Below are positions 44,346-56,301 of a stretch of 64,000 bases of DNA, one piece after another. The DNA comes from Bryoerythrophyllum caledonicum. Lineage: Eukaryota > Streptophyta > Bryopsida > Pottiales > Pottiaceae. Position 1 is the first letter of the stretch. Every line of letters begins with the position of its first letter. Under the pieces are notes generated by a model. That model did not search any database. It was not told where the DNA came from and saw nothing but the letters and a program-made list of their open reading frames with translations. The position numbers and the translations under genes are program-made. The stretch is from positions 21,691,022 to 21,755,021 of the forward strand of contig OZ020524.1 in assembly GCA_963971425.1 (NCBI GenBank), written 5' to 3'.

Positions 44346-47300
44346 GTTACCAATCCACTTCTGGAAGAATCCTCACACAATCACACCTACATGAATGGAT
44401 TTGTTTCACACAACGTCTACACTCCACACCAAGGTTACAAGGAAGCAAATCTGGCAAGAAGGTTTGAAGTGTATTCAGAGTGAGAAGAACAAGATAAAAG
44501 GTTTTTCCCTAAAACCTCACTACTAAGTACTAACTAAGTCCCTTCTAAACTTAGCCTTCCTCCTAGCTACATCTACTGAAAATCTGTTACATCTTATCTA
44601 AAAGATCCGAGAAATCCGGAAAGTCCCAGATCGGATCTCAGATCCTATAATCCCGGAGCAGTTTCCGGCTCCGAAATTCCTATTCTAACTACAAAAATGG
44701 CAATCGACTCCTATAGCAACCAGGTGCACTTGGAGCCCCATCGTTAATTGCTGCTGATCCGGAATCTAAACCCAAAAAATACTACATCTAAACTAAGCTA
44801 AGTCGGAGCTCCCGGTCCCCGGTTTCTTCCACTCTTGCGAGAGGGGGAGATCTCCACCGGAGCCCGCTGCTTGCCCTTCGACTTTTTTGCTGTTGCCAGC
44901 AAAAGATTGGTCCTCTAGGTGGATGGTTCGGCCGTTGGAGAAACCCTAGCTACCGGAGTTTTGGAGTCCGGCGGTGGAGGTGGTTGTTCCGGTGAACCTT
45001 TCGGAACAGGAGGTGCTGGTGGTCCCGTCTCGGAAGCTGACCTGGTCTCCTTGACCAGATCCCTGTAGCTTCCGGAAGGACTCCTTGGTCCGGGCGCCAA
45101 TCTCTGGGACACGAACTTCGGTGGTGCCAGGAGGTCGTCTTCTGCCAGAGGATCTCGCAGGCTCATGTTGGGTGGCAACAGCAGGTGCGATAGCTTCTTC
45201 AGTATCTCACTCGTACTAGGGTTGGGAGGTACGATACCCTCCGCTGGTGTCCGAGGTGACAAAGTATCCAGGGACTCCGGATTCGCTGAGGTACTCAAAG
45301 CTAGAGTTCACTTAGCCAGTGGTGGTTCCGGATGGGCCGTGGTCTGTTCCGGGGTCGTCACATCTCCCGATATTGGTGCTGCTTGGTCTTTCAGAAGCAC
45401 TTGGATGATGTTATCGACCAGCAGCTTCATCTGTTCCCAAGTCCGGCCCATCTTCTCCGCTTGATCTAGGAGAAACCGGATGATGTTGGCCCTGGTTACC
45501 TTCTTCTTCTTCTCCTCTAGTTCAGTGAAGAGTTGGCTCCGGTTGACCACGTCAACCAAAAACTCCAGGGCCTTCCAGACCTCTGTCAGGGTAGCCGCGG
45601 ATGCGTTGGCCTTTGCCTCCGCCTGTTTCCGAGACACCACCGCAAGTGCTGTCTCCTCAAGGTAGTGCTTTACCTTCTTCTCCATCTCCGTGTTGGCCTT
45701 GTACATGGTGGAGATTTGAAAGTGCAATGCCTTCGTGCCGGTCTCCGTGCTTCGGAGTTCCTCCACCCGGTTGATGGCGTCCTCCGACCGGTCGACTCCT
45801 AGACTCCGGAAGATCTCCTCTACGCTGGTGGTGATGATGAAGTTGGTCTCCTTGAGGACGTCAATTCTCCAGCCAACCTCGCCCTGGAGCTCATCCATCT
45901 GCTTCAGTTGACCCTTGAAGTCCTCCGGGTCAATCTTCCTCTTCTTCCAGCTGGTTTCCGCTGAGGGTCAGGACTCGTCTTCTTCGGACGATGCGGAGGA
46001 GCTGCGGATGTCTGGACTCTCCGGCACTGGCTCCTTCCTCCAAGGCCTTTTCTAAGTCTTCTTGCCTTCTGGAGTATCTGCGGTTGTTGCTCCCGGCACA
46101 GGCTCCGCTGCCCCTCCGGACTCTTCCTCTGACTCCTCACCTCCGTATGCTTGGAGGCTGAGTATTTCGTCGTACCGTCTCACCTCCGCCGGAGTGAGTT
46201 GCTGGTGGTGACAGTAGAGGTGCACCACATAGGAGGCCACTGGTGTTGTCGATTTCTTCACCTTCTGGAGGTTGGCCACGAGACGGTTGATCATTTCGCT
46301 CATGAGCGTCCCCCAGTCCACGACAATCTTCCCTCGGAGTGCTCTGAGGAAAGTACAGGCCCACTTCGCCACCACCCGCCTCGGCTTTTCCGGATGGAAA
46401 ATAGGGTTTAAAAACCCTAGCACCAGTTGGGCATCCTAGTGCAGAAGGTCCTGCATGTTGTAGCCCTTCTTCGGGTCGGCTTGTCCCCCGAACTCCTCCT
46501 CCAGGAACTCATCCCGCCGTTCCACCACCTTAGTGCGGCCGGCTCGAAAGTCGTATGCCTGGGTCCATTTTGGAACTCCCAAGAGCTCTGGATGGGCTCG
46601 CAACAACCCTTTGTACTTCATGTCCGGCGTGTCTACGAGCTCCTTGACGTAGACCTCCTCCCGGATGCCCCAGGCGACTTTGAGCAAACCTTCACACCCC
46701 ATCGTCTTCTGGCTCTCCTTCAGCAGGTTGTACTCGTCTGGGTCTGCTGGGATGTCCGGAATAACTCGTGTCAAGGGTGGAAGTGCTGCACCCGGCTCTT
46801 CGTCCCTCCGTCCACGCCCATCTCTGTCCGTCCTCTTCTTCTTCGCCATAGGGACCGTCTTTATGGGGCCTGCCTACTTCCTCACGTTCTCTCAATGTTG
46901 TCCCTGCACACACCGACCTCTCAAATATCCTCCCTAACAGACGCACGTCCGTTCTAACCGTCTAAGCTCCAAACCCTAACGGCCAGCAGTTAGAAAACCG
47001 CAAGAGTGAGAGAGTGAGAAAGAAAGAGAGAGAGCGCGCAAGAGCGGAACCTCAACACGCGAAGAAGAAACGAAAAGAAAGAGTTTCCCCTCGTGCCCCG
47101 GCCTTTTGTAGTCTGGCCGTTAGTATGGCTCATGATGACAGCTGATGGTGACAACTCCGGATGATAGTTCCGGATGACAGTCTATCCCGGAATTTCGTTA
47201 CTACTTCGACTCTGCATTTTGCAGCTTTAGGCTCAATTAGGGTTTGCAGCCGGGTACATCCGTCTATATTCTTACATGTTGACTATAGGTTATATTCTAG

Positions 47301-47756
47301 CACGAACTATCGTAACTAAACTAATTTTTTTGTTTTTGTCGGATTTTTAGGTTAACTTCCGGCACCATGTGAGAACAGAGTCCCACAACTATACAGTCAT
47401 GAAGAAAATCTAATCGATGATAGAACATGATCAAGTAGATCAAGCTAAGATAATGACTAACACTGTAAAATGTAATCGCTCAAAACTAAGTGTGTAGTGT
47501 TTCCTTGGTCCTCCTCTTCTTCTCTTATAGTTCTAGGTGGTTACATAATGGTGGTTTCACATCCTAACCACCAAAACTACTTTATACATCTATTTGATTC
47601 GTATTCACATAACCAAACCTAATTCAAGTGGATTTAGAGACTCTATTCACACCAAAACTGCATAAACTACATCAATTTGAAAAAGCTACTACTACATAGC
47701 CCCCGACTCTAATCAACTTGACTCCGGGCAAGTTATTATATCTAGTTCTTGTAGTT

Positions 47757-48070
47757 TCACTGCCTGTCGTAATTGAACCTGCGCTCCACGTTACGCAAGT
47801 TGTCTCGATCGCGTTGCTCTCTCTTCAACTCGATGGCTTTGAGTCGGCTAACCTCCTTCCTCACTTGCTCATCTTCTTGGAATGGTGTTGTCATTCCTAG
47901 CTCTTGCCGCTTGAGCCACTTATCCAGAGCAATCTTGGTGGTCGTGAACTCGTTCACGAAGCATCCATTTGATCAGTAGAGGAAGTGAGTCATGGCCATC
48001 ACTTCAATAATCCACTTCCATCAGGAGAGGTGATAGCACATCTTCACATCCAGATGAAACTCGGGGTTGG
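47757..48070 (-). pseudogene. Short coding-looking fragment, charged helical protein
   Basis: The minus strand from about 48070 to 47757 reads ANPEFHLDVKMCYHLS, then after stops NEFTTTKIALDKWLKRQELG and a strongly charged helix (VRKEVSRLKAIELKREQRDR) ending RRFNYDRQ. Composition and codon pattern look coding, and the helical part may form a coiled coil. I do not recognise the family. It ends near the start of the MULE-related region at about 48083, which may have cut it. Confidence 0.4.
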
Positions 48071-48511
48071 CCGGGACGAAACTAGCGTGTGAGCCGTGAG
48101 CCATTAGCCACATAACGAAATTTTCTAATTTTAAAAATAATTTACCAAAAATAGAATAAAATAGTATATTTTGAAAGCAATATTTACTAAAAAAAGCATG
48201 CACAAAAAGGACCTATGACCATGGAGTAGGGTTCATGTACGGTTTAAGAAAGACTTATAAGTTATAACCGTAGGTTGATAGATACGACTGCAATTTTTGG
48301 AGACAGTGCTATTCAACTTTTTATGGACTTGAGTACAATAAATATTCATGGATGAAAAACAAAAATGAAATAGAAGAGAAAAACACCATTTTAAAGCAAG
48401 TAAATTTTGTACACAAATGTAACAAACTCGAGTGGTGGTCATTTTAGTCTCACCACATTTTCATTACATTTGTTAGATGATCATACAATGTAGCTCCAAT
48501 GTAGTCTACTA

Positions 48512-48853
48512 CTAATAGAAGACTGTGTGCTTCACAGAAAGGAATTGTAAAACTCGCTTAATCTTGTTGAAGCTGAAACTAGGGGCATGCATGAAGACAT
48601 CCATATCAGGATCTAAACCGCAAACTATGGTGAAGACATAATACAGATGCTTACAATATGTACATTGTCCACGTTTGCCGAGTGACTTGTTGTTCATGTC
48701 CATGAATGATGGACAATCACAACTGGGAAATTGGCCAGTACTAAGCACGTACTTTGAAACCTTTGAAATGCTTCTGGACTCGAATGACAGAACGCAGCCA
48801 AACCCTGGAGGAGGAATCATATGAACTTTAAAAAACTTGCCGACCACGGACAA
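48512..48853 (-). pseudogene. SWIM zinc-finger part of a MULE-type protein
   Basis: The 113-codon open stretch holds CDCPSFMD, then KRGQCTYCKHLYYVF. Together these form the C-x-C ... C-x-H pattern of a SWIM zinc finger, found at the C-terminal side of MULE and FAR1/FHY3-type proteins, where it contributes to DNA or protein binding. The N-terminal half (KFFKVHMIPPPGFGC, LSFESRSISKVSKYV) matches the decayed copy at 36940-37250. All four zinc ligands are kept. It lacks the rest of the protein in the same frame and is best seen as one exon or one piece of a larger gene. Confidence 0.6.
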
Positions 48854-48904
48854 AGCAGATGCGCAACTATTCTGATGTGCGACAGTAAGAGCTCTGGGAT
48901 TTCT

Positions 48905-49262
48905 TCAAATGACCTTTCCAAATCTCTTTGCTCCATGCACGGTAGGCTCCTCCGGGGTTGGAAACAATGAGAAGTCCACTAGCCGTCCTTGATCCCCAAA
49001 ACGTTTGCGAGGAGACAGCTCCACTCGTTCGGCCAATCGTAATTCGGCATCTTCTAATGCAAATATCTCTCTCTGGCTAAGATTGGTGCCAATCTTCACA
49101 GGCCATACACTAGCAATGTCTGGTTTGGAGACAACCCATTTCCTTCTAGTGCCCTTTACACATGGGAAAAGCTCGTATGTAAGCGGAAAGCGGAGAGCAA
49201 AGAGCAGAGAGCAGAAAAAAAGACGACTGCATCATACATTTCATGTGCACATATTGCATTAA
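48905..49262 (-). pseudogene. Upstream part of the SWIM-type gene
   Basis: Minus-strand coding-like sequence contains FPCVKGTRRKWVVSKPD, a VWPVKIGTNLSQREIFALED block and ELSPRKRFGDQGRL, ending GAKRFGKVI. The second and third blocks match the copy inside the 35780 MULE. The order relative to the SWIM part (48512-48853) is the same in both places, so they belong to one gene. I do not recognise a catalytic motif. Confidence 0.5.
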
Positions 49263-49799
49263 AGGGGCCCTATTATTGTGGTCTTTTTTTAGTAAAATTC
49301 TTTACATAGGCAAATATTTTCCTTCTTTGGTTAATTTATAGAAATTAGGGCCGACGTCATCGTGAACTATTATCAGAAGAACTGAGTACGAAATTTTTTT
49401 GCTGACGTCATTGTTAACGAAAATAGAAAAGAACATATCATAAATATTAAGTTCTGAAACCAATACACAAAAAGGAATGTCAAACTTCACTCCAACTTGG
49501 CACTAGGACTAGTAGTCAACATCTATGTCCGATCGCATAAGTGGTTGCCATATTTGTGCTGCCAAATAAAATTGGCGGCTGACCGTTCCGTTCATTGCGA
49601 CCAACAGCCCTCCGTAACATGACGACCACTTGGTGAAGGTGAAATGCCTATAGCGTCCGCACCGATCGAAGCAGCGTTGCATCAAATGGCAATGGAATAA
49701 CCGTTCACGCACCCAACAATAGAAGATTGCGATTAACACTCCGCCAAAAGTGAGGAATCCAAATGTGTCAAGGTCCAGAGCCATGTCCACGGCCACCAT

Positions 49800-50070
49800 A
49801 AACCAGAGCCATGTGTAGAGAAGCCCTCACCGTAGTAACCTCCAATGAACCCTCAACAAGTGACCACCATCGGGCACTCAGCTGCCGAATGGAGTAAATG
49901 CTATCAACAACATCGTGGATTCCAACATCAGGAGTAAGATGGTTGATCATGTGCACTGACCTAGCGATGCGTGGCCAAATTCATTCCAAGACAACATCGT
50001 CCACGAAACCCGGGATCAGCAAGGCATTCAACCTCGAATCCGCGCTTGGGTCTGAAACAAACAAATTAGA
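49800..50070 (-). pseudogene. Possible F-box-like segment
   Basis: Minus-strand sequence reads LIPGFVDDVVLE, a stop, then IWPRIARS and later SIRQLSARWWSLVEGS. The pattern P-x-x-h-V-D-D-V-V ... W-P-R-I ... h-R-x-h-S-x-x-W-x-x-h-V-E resembles a diverged F-box helix arrangement. F-box proteins recruit substrates to SCF ubiquitin ligases. The match is by eye and weak, and the single in-frame stop shows decay. Confidence 0.35.
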
Positions 50071-50254
50071 AAGAATCAAGCAACGTGATAGCTACAAAAA
50101 TATACACCGTAAACAAAAACATTGAAACCCCTTCCATTTTCGGAAGGGTTGAAACATGTACTCTATGTAGTGCATCCAGAACGCAATTCCGATCGCCAAA
50201 AGCACTGCCCTCTCAATCTGAAGAGGATACACACATTCAAAGCTAGCACTTTGG

Positions 50255-51102
50255 CTGCAACTCCTTCGGCGGAGTCACATCCAAGGTGCTTGCAATGAAT
50301 GCAGAAGATCCCTCTCGGAATCGAGAGGGTACTCACTCCAACTCCTGTGCAAGCGCACCGAAAGCAACTCCGTGAATGGAGTTGCATCCAGGGCATAGCT
50401 TGTCCTGAAAGCAACTCTATTGACGGAGTTGCTATCCAGGGCAAGGGCTTGGATAGCAACTCCGACAATGGAGTTGCATTCAGGCACGCCATGACCTGGA
50501 TGCAACTCCATTGACGTCGCAATCCGGGCCATTGCGTTGTAGCTTCGATGAGTACCCTCTCGTTTTCGAGAGGAAACTCAATGGAGCTCTAGGGCAAGCA
50601 CCCCGATAGCAACTCCATCAATGGAGTTGAATTCAGGGCAAGCCATGCCTTGGATGCAACTTCATTCACGGAGTTGCTTTCGGCGCACTTGCCCTGGAGC
50701 TCCAATGAGTACCCTCTCGTTTCCAAGAGGAAACTCATTGGTGCTCCAAGGTAAGCACCCCCACATCAATGGAACTCCATTGATGGAGTTGCATTGAGGC
50801 ACTCCATGCCTTGGATGCAACTCCTTCGGAGTCGCAAGCCGGGCCATTGCCCTGGCGCTTTGATGAGTTCCCTCTCGGATCCGAGAGGGAACTAATCGAA
50901 GCTACAGAGCAATGGCCTTGATTGCAACTCCGTCAATGGAGTTGAATTCAGGGCAAGCCATGCCCTGGATGCAACTCCATTGACGGAGTTGCTTTCGGGA
51001 CACTTGCCGGAATGCTTCGATGAGTACCCTCTCGGAAACAAGAGGGTACTCATCGAAGCTTCGGGGCATTCGGCCTGGATGCAACTCCATCAACGGAGCC
51101 GC
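50255..51102. repeat. Array of alternating short hairpins (palindrome array)
   Basis: About 850 bp consist almost wholly of short inverted repeats. Type A, 22 bp, is GCAACTCC-N6-GGAGTTGC, for example at 50364-50385, 50456-50477 and 50971-50992, with about twelve exact or near-exact units. Type B, about 30 bp, is GAGTACCCTCTCG-loop-CGAGAGGGTACTC, with five units at about 50306, 50549, 50707, 50865 and 51022. Spacers of type CAGGGCA-AGCCA-TGCCCTG are themselves palindromic. The last B unit extends to a stem of about 19 bp. Loop sequences vary while stems are largely kept. Both strands read alike, so open frames here are by-products. Confidence 0.9.
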
Positions 51103-51649
51103 AATTCACAAAACACCAAAAAACAAGAACACACAACAAAAATCCCGAATTACAAGACCATGAAGTGCAGCTACCGCAACTCACCTCGGTTAGCAAGAGC
51201 CTCCATCGCGGTTGAAGGCATGTCCTCTGAGAGCTTCACCAACAATCGAAAATGAGTGTCCACCGCCGCGAAGCAGGGCACCAATTACCGAGGGCACCAA
51301 ATGTAAGACAAGAACTATCGAAACATGCAAATGAACCTCATCAATGCAGATTGAAGTGAAACATATAGTTCACGTAGTTTCATGGCCTCTAGTGTTTGTA
51401 CCAGCATGCGTTTGAAAGATAAGTCCGCGGCTATCAACTCATGAGTTTGAAAGGTGAGTCAGGGGCATTAAACCAGATGCACCATCATGATCTCAAGTGC
51501 AACTGAAAATTTGATAACTTCAAGTAGCGAAGAACGATAAGATTTCAAATTGCCATATACGAAAGAGGGGTACAGGACTTGAAGGCATCTATGAACATCT
51601 TTGCTGAAAAGATAGAATAAACTGAAAAATTGTTTAGTGGTCCTTCAAG

Positions 51650-52123
51650 AAAGACGGCACGTACATGCAGAGTCTACATTAGAGCCGGTATCGCAACCAC
51701 CATACATGAAGGCACGCCCATCGTCAGATGACTCCGCTTGATCCGACTCAAATCCCAGAAGGTCCTCTTCGAGATTCGCATCGCCATCACCAAACTCTAG
51801 GTCGGACTCCACCACATCCATTTCCGATCGCTAGTGGTCCTCTGCTTTGGGCATTACACTGTCACCGACACACTTGTCGTTGGAATACTCACGACAGTAA
51901 CCGAAGTAATCTACACCCTCCTCGTTAAAAATGTCAAACATGTCAATGCAGTCAAATCCGGCAGCCATCAAATCCTTGTGACTGCGGAATCCGTCAAAAA
52001 CTACTTCAACGTTGGTTGTGGAAATGTTGTCCCCTTCCTCCTTGACACCTCCCTCATCGCTAAAACCCTCAGCTTGAAGCTACAAATCTATAGCCTCTCT
52101 CTCTCTACAAACACAAGCCATAT
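51650..52123 (-). pseudogene. Acidic N-terminal exon of the MULE-related gene
   Basis: From an ATG at 52123 the minus strand reads MACVCREREAIDL and continues in one frame for about 155 codons. It includes VVFDGFRSHKDLMAAGFD, IFNEEGVDYFGYCREYSND and a strongly acidic second half (VVESDLEFGDGDANLEED). Two in-frame TAG codons interrupt it. Codon pattern and steady frame argue that it was coding. It lies upstream, in transcript sense, of the F-box-like and SWIM parts. I do not recognise the domain. Confidence 0.5.
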
Positions 52124-52150
52124 GGCGAGTCTCTATCATCTTCACTAACA

Positions 52151-54534
52151 ACTCAAAACGCCTCGCAAATTGTGATGCATTTGCTATTTCGTTGTTCCTA
52201 TTTATACACACCGACATGCAAACCAATCATAAATAATCTAAGCTATCATAATTACTCACTAAAACATCTCCTCAAAAGCAAGTATGACGGCGTGCTTGAA
52301 AAACTTCATCATGATTGTACTGAATCATAAGGGCGTCTTGCTTGGAGTGTGAGAGGGCACTGGCCGCGTGCTTGAGACATCCCATCAAAGTTGTACATGG
52401 ATCATTGGAGTGGAACTTGACTAATTAGACTTGCTTTAAGTGTGTTGGGGCAAATGCCGCATGTATGATATATTCCATTGCGGTTGTACTCAATGATGGG
52501 GCGTCAAATGATTATCAAGCCCGGTTATAAGTAGGGACTTTGGCGGCCAGCTAGAAAGGTACAAATAATGCTGAATTAGATAATTATGGCCGGGCTTAAG
52601 GGTGATAGTCGACTAAGGTGGTACGAATAAACTATCACAAATCGTTTTTTGCCATGTCACACCTGCTCTTTCGCGTCACATGCCCAATTTGCTTTTGATT
52701 TCAGATGTTGGTCTCCAAAATGTGAGTCCTGACTTCCATGCCATCACACATATCATAAATTTTCACCAAAATCCTCTACAGTTTAATGAGAAGAAGTATA
52801 TTTGTAATTACTATATACTTGTCACAGTTTTAAGAAGTATACAAATATACTTCTTGTGGGAGATTAAAAGTTCATAATTTTACAAAACTTTCAGATTACA
52901 TGCACAATATGTTCTTTTCAGTCATTCCAATTGAAAAATTATTATCAGAGACTTAAATTTACTTAATATAGCAAAAAATGGGTTGATTGTCAAAATTGCT
53001 TAAAATGGGGGTTAAATGTTGATTTTTGCCCCAAATTCTTATCGAACCTTCTTTAGCATACAATTATCTATCTTAAAATATAAAGTATTTTCAAAAATAT
53101 TTTTATTTTCCATCATTTTCTTCAAAACCTAGTTTTCGATGCCTTGAAAAAATTGATATACTGCGTAGTATTTCTGATATATTTTGAGACTCTGTAGTAT
53201 GCAATATTTTCATCTCGGGAAAGAGTTTGGCCACTTATAGAGCAACATGAGTTATGACAACACAAAGTCCCAAAAATCAGCACTTTGTTCAAGAGATTTT
53301 CAATTCACCTAACATTTTGTTGGCCATGATTTCTCCCCACCTAAAAAATGGACGGTTGGCATTCAACAACAATTTAACAAAGGGCTTCAAAACTAACATA
53401 CTATGGAGTATATTATTTTTGCCCATTTTGTACCCCCTCTAGGGTACTTATGCCCTTAATTAAAAGCCATGACTTGAGTGTGGGGAGATTGGCGGCGTCT
53501 TAAAACATTCAATCGATGGTACAATCTAACCATAATAATATGACACCCTCCGATTCAACCAAAATGTGATATTATCAATGTGTGATAGTTTTCATAATAT
53601 CACGTTAGGCAATTTTAGGCAAAATGTGATTATCAAAAAGGAAGGCCAAATTTTTATTAATTTTTTAATAAAAAAATCAGAAAATTAAATAAAATTACAA
53701 AATGTCATACACTTTGTTTTCCAACCTGAATCAATCGTAATCAGATGTTATAAATCACAAAAAAACAAATGAAAGAATTATTGAAATCTCATATTGAGAC
53801 TTAACAAATTAGTAAATCCATTGAAACCTAACGTATGATTTATCTCATCTCATGTCGAATGGCCATTGAGAAATAACACGTGAGAAGGTATAAATGGTTC
53901 ACATTACACATATAGTATCATCAATTCATCGCCATAACAGCAATGATACCCCCAAACGCCTTGTACTATACTAAATCCGTAAAGAAACCAACCGCAAGCA
54001 AACCCTTATCCTCTCCCGAGTCTCAAAGCATTTGGAGCTCAGAACCCTTGTTCTTCCTAGAACCCTCGTGTTCATTAAAATCTATGATTTGCACACATTT
54101 TTGCACAATGATTTCCACAATGTGATATTTTCATTCTGGAATCATCCCCAATCGTAAACACAGTAAACATACATTTGGAGCTCAGTAGGTGGTAATGGGA
54201 TGGAAGAGGGTGGGCTAGACCCCAATTGTATAGGTGTTGGCAATGGGAGTTTGTGGATTATGGGGAGGCTTACCTTAAGGATAATTAACCATTCACCAGC
54301 AACAGCCCCAGAATATAGTTATACATGGATATTTTATGGAGCTTTATCCCAACCTCTACTCAAAACCGTTCGGAACTCATGCTAGTTGGATGTACTTGTG
54401 ATTACTTTAACATATCATCCTATACTGAGGCTGACAGATGCCGAAATATATTATTAAGATAAAAAGCCGAAAATAACTTGCATGGATATTAAGTCACAAA
54501 ATGCAATGCTAGTATGTTTATAATAACCACAACG
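52151..54534. other. No supported gene
   Basis: Very AT-rich DNA from 52.6 to 54.2 kb with only short open stretches and no motif. Two GCATG/CTTG-rich segments near 52300-52460 are similar to each other but too short to define a repeat. Confidence 0.45.
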
Positions 54535-56301
54535 CTAAGATTCACTTGCAGAGCATTTATCTGACCCATAGAGAGTGTCAAAGTCATTATCTTCCTCGGC
54601 CTGAATGTCTAGAAATTTATAAACTGTTGGATCAAAACGCTGCCCTCTAAGACGAGAAGCAGGTGGGGAATTGGAAGCCGCTAGTGCATTGGCCATATCC
54701 CACGCGTATACAGGCAAGAAAGGAAAACGTTCGGGACTTCGAGGTACAGAGAAATGACGTCTGCAATCAAAAGAAGAGTCTATGAAAATTGATGCCGCGA
54801 TAAAGAAGAATATTATGACATCAACAACGTTTTTGGTGAAGGTACCGTTGAGTTTCACTTACTTACGGCTTCAATTGTTTGGCACGCATTGGTGGGGGCT
54901 CGAAGTCCATGTCGGCAACATCTAGAATGATACTTGGGATGTCGGAGGATAGGGGCATGTCAGAGTCGTCGCCAGATACATCCATGTTGTCTTCGACGCG
55001 CTGCGGAGGGACTTGGACAGTGAGAGGCTTCGAAACGGCCTCAAATACCTCCGAATCGGCCTCCAGCGCAACGATGTGACGACCGTGATCCTTGCAGACT
55101 CGAAGAGAGTTTCCTGAAAATTCCTCAAACAATGTGAACACAGGCGGTGGAAAGGAATAAAAACATTCGGAGGAATTCTTAACACACCTATAGCGGCGGT
55201 AATGTCGACTACAACATCTCCTTTGTCGGATGCAGATGGAATTAACGACGTGTAGAAGTGCTGACCACGTTCCTTTGCTCCTCTCCACACGTGATTAGCA
55301 GTCCGAGTGAGTGTCTCCTTACTCACAAAGTTGAGGATCGCATCACTGCCAGCAATATCCAGTGAGAGCTCCTCAAGCGCCAGATGCTATCGGAATCGGA
55401 AGTTTGATTTGTGGTACGCTTTGACTAGACCTTGAAGAGAATTAGCACACACAAGAAGCACAACCTTGAACAAGTTGGTGGTCCCTGAAGTCGCAGCAGC
55501 GGATCTTTCTGGCACTCTGTTCATACCGACCCACTCCTTCATGATCTTGAATCCGAATCCCTAGAAGTGCGCCTTCAAGATCTACATCGTCTTGTCTTTA
55601 TCATCAGAAAACGTTAGAAAAAGACCACCATCGTCATGCAAGAAGACGTTGGCAAAACCAAAAAGCATCTTCATCCAGCCTGTCGAGAGCATGTTCCAAC
55701 CGGGAACTTCATCTGGAAGTACCGACACATCCGGTGCGGGAAGATCGTCCGGTACTTGAGCAAGGTCGAGGTCCACCCTTGGCCCCTTCTGAACGACATT
55801 CCCCCGTAGTAGGCAAGTCTTTCCGTCATTGCAATTAGTGACAAAGTCTGAGATTTGGTTCCAAACATCACTCGACATTGACTCGTTCATGATCAGTTGT
55901 GTCGACGTTGGGTCTGGGCCACAAGGGTTCTTGTGACTCGTGGGGGTGATGTTGAGACTCGGGGTCGGATCGTCAAGCGGCACCCTCGTGGATGTGGAGT
56001 GGGAGTGAGTAACAGACACTGTAGGATTAGCAATGGGAGACTTGAGAGTTTGGAGAGGTTGCACATGTCGAAAAATCAAAGGAGCAGCAGTTGAATCCTC
56101 CGCTGGTGTAGGCTCCGTCCTCGGCCAAATGGGGTTCTCCGCCTGCAGCGATACTTCAACCTCAAGAGGCCTATCATCCGACAGAGTGACGCGGGCTTGG
56201 GCCGAGACGTCTTGAGTGGCTGTAGCAACTCCATGTTCCCGGACGGAGGACTCGGGAAATCTCGATTCCTCAATTAGGTGGAGATCATCCTCCACTTCCA
56301 A
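54535..56301 (-). pseudogene. Adenine-methyltransferase-like gene, spliced, decaying
   Basis: A single frame starts at the ATG ending at 56301 and runs through two short GT-AG introns (55114-55187 with acceptor TTTTCAG; 54761-54866 with donor GTAAGT and acceptor GATTGCAG). It ends in KCSASES at 54535. The second third holds WNMLSTGWMKMLFGFANVF. The splice joins DITAAIG to NSLRVCKDHGRHIVALEAD, which resembles the SAM-binding D-x-x-x-x-x-G-T/N-S...G-R-H...E-x-D segment of N6-adenine/N4-cytosine methyltransferases. The usual DPPY-type catalytic motif is not clear (PGWN lies at the expected place), so activity is doubtful. The N-terminal 150 residues are Ser/Thr/Pro-rich. Three in-frame stops, all TAG, interrupt the exons, so it is a recent pseudogene unless read through. 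The shared GACGTC motif lies 217-300 bp upstream. Confidence 0.5.

Larger units (their letters stand above)
35684..47387 (-). mobile_element. Family-E LTR-like unit, copy E3, split by two insertions (fossil)
   Basis: E3 begins TGTTGCAG at 35684 and ends GAGTCCCACA at 47387. It is flanked by a perfect 5-bp duplication ACTAT (35679-35683 and 47388-47392), so the two distant ends belong to one insertion. Its own sequence occupies 35684-35779, 39681-40439 and 44346-47387. The gaps are a MULE (35780-39680) and the young copy E4 (40440-44345). ORF remains lie on the minus strand from about 46849 to 44915 and keep the family's conserved blocks at clearly lower identity than E2 versus E4. The ORF is broken in several places. 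E3 is older than both insertions. Confidence 0.85.
48083..52123 (-). mobile_element. MULE-related gene region (second, diverged copy)
   Basis: The left boundary shows GTGTGAGCCGTGAGCC, reminiscent of the GAGCC-rich inverted repeat of the MULE at 35780, and both share a following ATGACC-TGGAG-type stretch. The minus strand then carries, from its 5' end, an acidic exon (52123-51650), a hairpin array, a possible F-box-like segment (50070-49800) and SWIM-related parts (49262-48512). I did not find the matching right inverted repeat, so calling the whole region one element is an inference from the shared gene. Confidence 0.45.

Noticed and set aside
50163-50522. 119-codon minus-strand frame in the hairpin array
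   Set aside because: The array is palindromic, so both strands give similar cysteine- and leucine-rich frames. There is no domain or codon signal.
50255-51102. CRISPR-like array
   Set aside because: Repeats are two alternating palindromes with repeated, not unique, spacers, and the DNA is eukaryotic.
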